From: a bacterium
GTDB lineage: Bacteria; Zhuqueibacterota; Zhuqueibacteria; Zhuqueibacterales; Geothermadaptataceae
Reading direction: 5' to 3'
Length of the DNA: 64,000 bases
Assembly (NCBI GenBank): GCA_024275575.1
Contig: JAJRYV010000134.1
Span: 124,001 to 188,000, forward strand
Shown: positions 59,256 to 64,000 of the stretch, piece after piece
Layout of the letters: the number at the start of each line of letters is the position of its first letter
Position numbering within the stretch: position 1 is the first letter of the stretch
Program-made: the position numbers and the translations under genes
Notes under the pieces: generated by a model
Databases searched by the model: none
The model's input: only the letters and a program-made list of their open reading frames with translations
What the model was told of the DNA's origin: nothing

Positions 59256-59290
59256 AGCCAATAGATTCTGATCTGTTGGCTTTTTCTTTT
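59256..59290 (+). terminator. Intrinsic terminator after rpmA
   Basis: AGCCAATAGAT (59256-59266) and ATCTGTTGGCT (59271-59281) pair over 11 positions with one G-T and a 4-base loop, followed by TTTTCTTTT. Confidence 0.9.
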
Positions 59291-59495
59291 GGAAAATTAA
59301 TAACTGCTATCGAATAAGTTAATTTGGATTAAACGATTGTTTCGTGTACATTTAGCTCGATTAATAAATATTAGTTCATTATCCTTTAAATTAAATTTTC
59401 GTTTCTTACATCCCCATTGAGCAGGAAATTTCCTTTATTCCTTCAACATTCGCAAGTAAGAAAATCCACAGAACCGTTCAGGATTAGGAGTTTCT

Positions 59496-60419
59496 ATGAA
59501 AATATCTGTAATTGGCGCAGGGAATGTCGGTGCTACATGTGCCCAGCGTGTCGCCGAAAAAGAATTGGCGAACGAAGTGGTCCTCGTTGATATCATTGAT
59601 GGCGTTCCCCAGGGTAAAGGTTTGGACATGTGGGAATCCGCACCGGTAGAAGGTTTTGATACGCGCATCATCGGTACCAACGGTTATGAAGAAACAAAAG
59701 ATTCCAGCATCGTTATCATCACTGCCGGGCTGGCGCGCAAACCGGGAATGAGCCGCGATGATTTGCGCGACAAAAATGCCGGCATCGTGAAAGGTATTTC
59801 CGAGCAGGTTGCCAGGTTTTCTCCTGATGCCAAAATCATTCTCGTCACCAATCCACTGGACGTGATGACTTATGTCGCCTTCAAAACCACCGGTTTTGAT
59901 TCGAAAAATGTTTTTGGCCAGGCAGGCGTGCTCGATACCGCTCGCTACCGTACTTTTCTTTCCATGGAACTGGGCATTTCCGTCAACGATATTCAGGCCA
60001 TGGTGCTCGGCGGCCACGGTGACGATATGGTCCCACTGCTCAGTTATACCACCGTCTCGGGTATTCCTATCACCCAACTTGTGCCGCAAGACCGGCTTGA
60101 TGCTATCGTCGACCGTACACGCAAAGGCGGCGGTGAAATCGTGAAATTCCTCAAAACCGGCAGCGCTTTTTATGCCCCCTCGGCAGCCGCCGTGGAAATG
60201 GCAGAAGCCGTTGTGCGCGATAAAAAACGCCTGTTACCCTGCAGCGCCTGGTTGAGTGGTGAATTCGGCATTGAAAATACCTACGTCGGTGTACCGGTCA
60301 TTCTCGGCAAAGACGGCGTCGAAAAAATCGTTGAAATCGAATTGACCGACGCAGAAAAAGAAATGCTGCACGCCTCGGCAAATTCGGTGAAAAAGAATAT
60401 TTCACAACTCGATATTTGA
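59496..60419 (+). CDS. mdh: Malate dehydrogenase (LDH-like type)
   Basis: Interconverts malate and oxaloacetate in the TCA cycle. The Rossmann motif GAGNVGATCAQ is at residue 7 and the Asp of VVLVDI favours NAD. The arginine of ARKPGMSRDDL supports malate over lactate, and the catalytic GGHGDDMV histidine is present; 307 residues, the compact LDH-like class. AGGAG stands before the ATG. It is flanked upstream by the rpmA terminator, so it is probably transcribed alone. Confidence 0.95.
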   Translation: MKISVIGAGNVGATCAQRVAEKELANEVVLVDIIDGVPQGKGLDMWESAPVEGFDTRIIGTNGYEETKDSSIVIITAGLARKPGMSRDDLRDKNAGIVKGISEQVARFSPDAKIILVTNPLDVMTYVAFKTTGFDSKNVFGQAGVLDTARYRTFLSMELGISVNDIQAMVLGGHGDDMVPLLSYTTVSGIPITQLVPQDRLDAIVDRTRKGGGEIVKFLKTGSAFYAPSAAAVEMAEAVVRDKKRLLPCSAWLSGEFGIENTYVGVPVILGKDGVEKIVEIELTDAEKEMLHASANSVKKNISQLDI

Positions 60420-60425
60420 TTCAAT

Positions 60426-60458
60426 ATTGATTCCGTCGCTGCAAGTGATGGAATCAAT
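60426..60458 (+). terminator. Hairpin just after mdh
   Basis: ATTGATTCC (60426-60434) and GGAATCAAT (60450-60458) form a 9-bp stem with a 15-base loop starting 7 bases after the stop. There is no T-run, so termination is uncertain. Confidence 0.4.
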
Positions 60459-60468
60459 CCCCTGACAA

Positions 60469-60547
60469 ACGTGCGTCGCACTTTCCTTTTGAGCGAATCG
60501 TAATTTCAAAAAGACAACGCACAGAACACGGGAAGTGCGTCGCACGT
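60469..60547. repeat. 79-bp inverted-repeat element (GTGCGTCGCAC ends)
   Basis: ACGTGCGTCGCACTT (60469-60483) and AAGTGCGTCGCACGT (60533-60547) are inverted copies with one central mismatch. Each arm is itself a near-palindrome (GTGCG-T-CGCAC). It looks like an intergenic repeat rather than an operator. Confidence 0.5.
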
Positions 60548-60675
60548 GTCTCCTCATAACCAGCCTTCACGTATCAATCATGATCGTTTTTTCCTGTATT
60601 AACCTGATTATTTTCATAGAATATCAACAATTCAAGATTCATTTATAAAACCGATAATGAACCTGGTTCGAAAAA

Positions 60676-60780
60676 ATGACTGAAGACATTCGCTGGAAAC
60701 AGCGCTTTGCAAATCACCAAAAAGCCCTGGCTCAATTGCAGAAATTTATCGACAAAGGCGAGTTATCCGAGCTGGAATGA
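60676..60780 (+). pseudogene. Remnant of a HEPN-type nucleotidyltransferase-binding protein (HI0074 family)
   Basis: MTEDIRWKQRFANHQKALAQLQKFIDKGELSELE, then a TGA stop, matches the N-terminus of the HI0074-type HEPN toxin/substrate-binding proteins, which normally continue for about 100 more residues. Nothing downstream restores the rest. In intact systems the MNT nucleotidyltransferase gene follows directly; here a similarly broken MNT piece lies about 360 bases further on. Confidence 0.75.
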
Positions 60781-60818
60781 GTGTTTATTATCCGTTATTC
60801 ACATCGTTGAAAAGCAAA

Positions 60819-60849
60819 TTTTTACACAAAAGGCAAATTGGTGTAAAAA
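60819..60849. promoter_or_regulatory. Inverted repeat upstream of the YgiT-type gene
   Basis: TTTTTACAC (60819-60827) and GTGTAAAAA (60841-60849) are perfect 9-bp inverted copies with a 13-base spacer, 63 bases before the zinc finger gene. It could be an operator for autoregulation or simply a weak hairpin. Confidence 0.35.
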
Positions 60850-60912
60850 ACCGGAATTGAAGCGTTTTATTTTTCAACTTCATTTTAAAAAAATATCTGA
60901 GGTAGGAACAAA

Positions 60913-61128
60913 ATGAAATTAGAACTAACAGCATGCCCGGTTTGTGGATGCAGTATTAACAAAATCCGCGAGGACTGGGATGGAAGTTTTAAAAACCAAA
61001 AATATGTTGTTCCCGATTTAGAGTATTATCGATGTAAGAACTGTGGCGAGGAGGTCTATCCCCGCGAGGCAATGCAAAAGAATGAGGCTTGTTCACCTGC
61101 TTTTCGGACATTAACTTCGGCCGAATAG
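60913..61128 (+). CDS. YgiT-type zinc finger protein (orphan antitoxin-like)
   Basis: A 71-residue protein with two Cys pairs, ACPVCG (about residues 8-11) and RCKNCGEEVYP (about 41-44), the YgiT/MqsA-type N-terminal zinc finger, ending with YPREAMQKNEACSPAF. Such short proteins normally pair with a small RelE- or DUF4258-type toxin gene; none is adjacent. It lies between remnants of another toxin-antitoxin pair. GAGGTAGG precedes the ATG. The frame is intact, so it may be expressed, with unknown role. Confidence 0.75.
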   Translation: MKLELTACPVCGCSINKIREDWDGSFKNQKYVVPDLEYYRCKNCGEEVYPREAMQKNEACSPAFRTLTSAE

Positions 61129-61138
61129 TGGGGTTTAA

Positions 61139-61237
61139 AATTCTGAATGCTCTATAGAAATCGCAGAAGCGATTTTGTATGGTTCTCGCACCAAAGAGAA
61201 TTATAAACCTGCTTCAGATATCGATCTTGCTGTTTAG
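61139..61237 (+). pseudogene. Remnant of an MNT nucleotidyltransferase (HI0073 family)
   Basis: The frame reads IEIAEAILYGSRTKENYKPA then SDIDLAV before a TAG. This is the catalytic core of minimal nucleotidyltransferases (GSR...G...SDIDLA), which act as antitoxins that AMPylate or neutralise HEPN partners. There is no start codon and the C-terminal half is not recognisable after the stop, although DNGDLIMHIER in the same frame could be further decayed sequence. Confidence 0.7.
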
Positions 61238-61542
61238 CATCATATTGATAATGGGGATTTAATTATGCATATTGAACGGTTTGGGTTTGTGTTTTATAGG
61301 GGAAACTTACCTTGCAGAACACTGCAATAAATTAAAATCTTTGGCGCTATTTTAACGCGCATTTCCCGAATAATATTGCTACACTTTGTTATAATTACAG
61401 CTCCGGGCTTCCTTCATATCAAATGAACGAGAGCTTTATATCGTCAAGAAATTCCGATAAAACGACGATGTACGCTGGTATTTTTTAGTTGATTTTCTCC
61501 TGCTCTTCCAACAAGAACTATGCCACTCACCCTAAAATCGTC
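61238..61542. other. Noncoding gap before the gatC promoter
   Basis: AT-rich sequence downstream of the MNT remnant. I see no gene; parts may be further decayed nucleotidyltransferase sequence. Confidence 0.4.
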
Positions 61543-61571
61543 TTGACATACAATCGGGATTATTCTATATT
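61543..61571 (+). promoter_or_regulatory. Sigma70-type promoter for gatC-kdsB-pyrG
   Basis: A consensus TTGACA (61543-61548) and TATATT (61566-61571) with a 17-base spacer, 65 bases before gatC. It closely resembles the promoter before the tRNA cluster (TTGACAT and ATTCTATATTA shared). Confidence 0.8.
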
Positions 61572-61635
61572 ACGCCTTGTTGAAAATCAACCGGGGGCAG
61601 CGGTTGTACTTTTTTTATCAGAAACGAGCGTAAAA

Positions 61636-61926
61636 ATGAGCATATCCATCGAAGACGTCAAACGTACGGCACAGTTAGCCCGCCTCGAATTTTCTCAAGA
61701 AGAATTGCAAAACATGACGAAAGAAATGGCGGCAATTCTTGCTTATGTTGAAAAACTGGAAGAGCTGGATCTGGACGGTCTGCCGGAAACAGTACACGTG
61801 CTGCAGCTCACCAATGTTTTTCGTGAAGATATCGTCAAGCCCGGATTATCCAATGTAGAGGCTCTTGCCAATGCGCCGAAAACGAAAAAGGGTTATTTTA
61901 GTGTGCCCAAGGTCATCGGCGAATGA
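61636..61926 (+). CDS. gatC: Asp-tRNA(Asn)/Glu-tRNA(Gln) amidotransferase subunit C
   Basis: Stabilises the GatCAB complex that amidates mischarged Glu-tRNA(Gln) or Asp-tRNA(Asn). SISIEDVKRTAQLARLEFSQEELQ and the FREDIVKPGL segment are family features; 96 residues from the ATG at 61636. gatA and gatB are not adjacent; kdsB overlaps its stop by 4 bases, an unusual pairing. Confidence 0.93.
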   Translation: MSISIEDVKRTAQLARLEFSQEELQNMTKEMAAILAYVEKLEELDLDGLPETVHVLQLTNVFREDIVKPGLSNVEALANAPKTKKGYFSVPKVIGE

Positions 61927-62681
61927 GCACAGCTGTCGGCATCATTCCTGCGCGTTATTCCTCGACGCGTTTTCCCGGCAAACCGCTGGCGCAAATTGGC
62001 AATAAACCGATGATTCAGCATGTTTATGAATGCGCCGGTCAGGCAAAACGGTTGCAAAAAGTGATTGTCGCCACCGATGATGAACGTATCGAACAAGCCG
62101 TCGCAGCGTTCGGTGGTGAATACGTACGCACTCGCGCCGATCACAAAACCGGCAGCGACCGCATCGCCGAGGTCGCGGAAAATTTACCGTTTGATTTCAT
62201 CGTTAATATTCAGGGGGACGAACCTTTCGTCGATGCGCAGGCGATCGACAAAACCGTCACGCTGTTAGAAAATTCGCCTGAAGCAGCGATCAGTACCCTG
62301 GTGGCGCCGATCACTAATGCGGTGGAATTAAGCAACCCTGCTGTTGTAAAAGTTGTGCTCAATCACAAAAATGAAGCGCTTTATTTTTCCCGCGCCATCA
62401 TTCCTTTTAACCGTGATGAAAAAAAGATTGAAAACTGGCCGGTTGGGACAAGCTATTACCAGCACGTGGGCTTCTATGTTTACCGCAAAGAAATTCTGAT
62501 GCAGTTTGTCCGTTGGCCGCAGGGCGAACTGGAAAAAATAGAAAATTTGGAGCAACTGCGTTTGTTAGAAAACAACTATAAAATCGTTTGTGCCGAAGTG
62601 CCGGAAACAGCGATATGCGTCGACACACCGGAAGATTTACAGCGTGCGCAACAATACTGGAAGGAATTGCAGCGTGTCTGA
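61923..62681 (+). CDS. kdsB: CMP-KDO synthetase (3-deoxy-manno-octulosonate cytidylyltransferase)
   Basis: Activates KDO for lipopolysaccharide core synthesis, so it marks a Gram-negative envelope. GIIPARYSSTRFPGKPLAQIG, VATDDERI, TGSDRIAEV and NIQGDEPFVD are canonical; 252 residues. It overlaps gatC by 4 bases and pyrG by 8. The pairing with CTP synthase suits its need for CTP. Confidence 0.95.
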   Translation: MSTAVGIIPARYSSTRFPGKPLAQIGNKPMIQHVYECAGQAKRLQKVIVATDDERIEQAVAAFGGEYVRTRADHKTGSDRIAEVAENLPFDFIVNIQGDEPFVDAQAIDKTVTLLENSPEAAISTLVAPITNAVELSNPAVVKVVLNHKNEALYFSRAIIPFNRDEKKIENWPVGTSYYQHVGFYVYRKEILMQFVRWPQGELEKIENLEQLRLLENNYKIVCAEVPETAICVDTPEDLQRAQQYWKELQRV

Positions 62682-64000
62682 GGATAAAAAGACAAAATAT
62701 ATTTTCATCACCGGCGGTGTTGTTTCAGCGTTGGGCAAAGGCATTGCCGCAGCTTCGATCGGCAGCCTGCTGCAGGCTCGCGGCCTGAGCGTAACGATGC
62801 TTAAATTCGACCCCTATATCAACGTCGATCCCGGTACCATGAGTCCCTATCAACACGGTGAAGTGTACGTCACCAACGATGGCGCTGAAACGGATTTGGA
62901 CCTCGGCCACTACGAGCGCTTTCTCGATGTCGATATGACCCAGCGCAATAACGCAACAACAGGGCAGGTCTACAACGAAGTGATCGCCCGGGAACGCCGC
63001 GGCGATTATCTCGGCAAAACAGTGCAGGTCATTCCCCATATCACCAACGAAATCAAGAGCCGTATTCATGCTGCGACAAAAACAGTCGACAATTGCCAGA
63101 TTCTCATCGTCGAAGTCGGCGGTACTGTGGGGGATATCGAAAGCTTGCCGTTTGTTGAAGCGATCCGCCAGTTTTGCCTGGAAGAGGGGCAGGAAAACGC
63201 CTTTATTATTCATCTGACACTTGTTCCCTATGTGAAAACAGCGGGTGAATTCAAAACAAAACCGACGCAGCACAGTGTGATGCGTCTGCGTGAGATCGGC
63301 CTGCAACCCAATGCACTACTCTGCCGCTGTGAATCGCCGGTGGGAAAAGAATTGCGTGATAAAATCGGCCTGTTCTGCAATGTGAAACCGAGTCACGTTA
63401 TCAGTGCGCCGGATCTTGATTCGATCTACAAAATCCCTCAGCGCTTTGAAAAAAACGGCCTGGGTGAAATTATCGCCAAACATCTCGGCCTTGCCTGCAA
63501 AAGGCCCAATTTAAAATCGTGGGAAAAGCTGGCGCAAAAAATCGAGAATCTAAGCAAAGATGTGGACATCGCAATTTGCGGTAAATACGTCGGATTGAAA
63601 GATTCCTACAAAAGCATAATCGAAGCATTTGTGCATGCGGGGGTTGAAAATGACACGAAAGTTAATTTGCACTGGCTTGACATGGAAGAAATAGAGAAGC
63701 ACGGCATCTCCGATCAATTCGACGGCCTTGATGGTATGTTGATCTGCCCGGGTTTCGGCAGCCGCGGCACTGAGGGCAAAATCATGTCGGCTAAATTTGC
63801 CCGGATTAACAAATTACCGTTTTTGGGTATTTGTCTCGGCCTGCAGTGTGCAACGATCGAATTTGCCCGCAATGTCTGTAATTTGCAGAGCGCCAACAGT
63901 GTTGAATTCGACGAGGCAAGCCCGCATCCGGTGATCGATTTGATGGAAACACAAATTGATATTTCGCAAATGGGCGGCACTATGCGTCTGGGTGCTTACG
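62674..64000 (+). CDS. pyrG: CTP synthase (3' end outside window)
   Basis: Makes CTP from UTP with glutamine as nitrogen donor. The synthetase domain starts KYIFITGGVVSALGKGIAAASIG, with LKFDPYINVDPGTMSPYQHGEVYVT. The glutamine amidotransferase domain begins at about residue 290, with the nucleophile cysteine in LGICLGLQC (about 386). The start is GTG at 62674, inside the kdsB 3' end. 442 codons are visible of about 540, so roughly the last 100 residues are missing at the window edge. Confidence 0.95.
   Translation, partial: MSEDKKTKYIFITGGVVSALGKGIAAASIGSLLQARGLSVTMLKFDPYINVDPGTMSPYQHGEVYVTNDGAETDLDLGHYERFLDVDMTQRNNATTGQVYNEVIARERRGDYLGKTVQVIPHITNEIKSRIHAATKTVDNCQILIVEVGGTVGDIESLPFVEAIRQFCLEEGQENAFIIHLTLVPYVKTAGEFKTKPTQHSVMRLREIGLQPNALLCRCESPVGKELRDKIGLFCNVKPSHVISAPDLDSIYKIPQRFEKNGLGEIIAKHLGLACKRPNLKSWEKLAQKIENLSKDVDIAICGKYVGLKDSYKSIIEAFVHAGVENDTKVNLHWLDMEEIEKHGISDQFDGLDGMLICPGFGSRGTEGKIMSAKFARINKLPFLGICLGLQCATIEFARNVCNLQSANSVEFDEASPHPVIDLMETQIDISQMGGTMRLGAY

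Noticed and set aside
60707..60916. A 69-codon frame overlapping the HEPN remnant
   Set aside because: The recognisable HI0074-like peptide is in another frame (60676-60780); this frame has no similarity I can see and overlaps the zinc finger start.

Overview
The window is an ordinary chromosomal stretch from a Gram-negative bacterium with moderate GC content. A KDO-activating enzyme (kdsB), lipoproteins with lipobox-like signals and a predicted outer-membrane barrel indicate a lipopolysaccharide-bearing outer membrane. The linkage rng-rplU-rpmA, the duplicated-domain surface lipoprotein next to a PorV/FadL-like barrel, and the general protein character fit the FCB superphylum (a Calditrichota/KSB1-like lineage is my guess). 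That placement is inference, because no rRNA gene is present.

Layout. 1-6.0 kb: accessory genes (5'-truncated alpha/beta hydrolase, polytopic membrane protein of unknown function, response regulator fused to a degenerate kinase-like module, and a minus-strand pair of a CehA/McbA-type PHP hydrolase and a one-domain asparaginase). 6.0-16.0 kb: SPOR protein, yebC, ruvC-ruvA-ruvB, queA, ispD-ispF, gltX, a BtpA-family gene and cysS, the last five tightly packed or overlapping. 16.1-16.7 kb: five tRNA genes (Thr-TGT, Tyr, Gly, Thr-GGT, Trp). 16.8-47.9 kb: one nearly unbroken transcription/translation superlocus, secE-nusG-rplK-rplA-rplJ-rplL-rpoB-rpoC, rpsL-rpsG-fusA-tuf, then the S10, spc and alpha operons through secY, adk, map, infA and rpmJ to rpoA-rplQ, closed by a strong terminator. 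48.2-52.5 kb: cell-envelope genes (surface lipoprotein, outer-membrane barrel, TPR lipoprotein). 52.5-60.4 kb: glyA, nrdR, tatC, PHP phosphoesterase, metallo-beta-lactamase-fold hydrolase, RNase G, L21, L27 and malate dehydrogenase. 60.4-61.5 kb: a decayed patch with remnants of a HEPN/MNT toxin-antitoxin pair around an intact YgiT-type zinc finger gene. 61.5-64 kb: gatC, kdsB and a 3'-truncated pyrG.

Most of the window is conserved housekeeping DNA in textbook order. The points worth a second look are lesions and noncoding structure. ruvA has an in-frame TAA at codon 6. The TPR gene is broken by a 25-nt insertion that is an exact inverted copy of sequence just downstream, the signature of a template switch or a chimeric read. 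The HEPN/MNT pair is in ruins. Strong hairpins lie between rpoB and rpoC, rpsG and fusA, and tuf and rpsJ. There are palindromic intergenic repeats, a cluster of five hairpins after rplQ, and an unusual number of TTG start codons in core ribosomal genes. I found no CRISPR array, prophage, insertion sequence or convincing undescribed multi-gene system.
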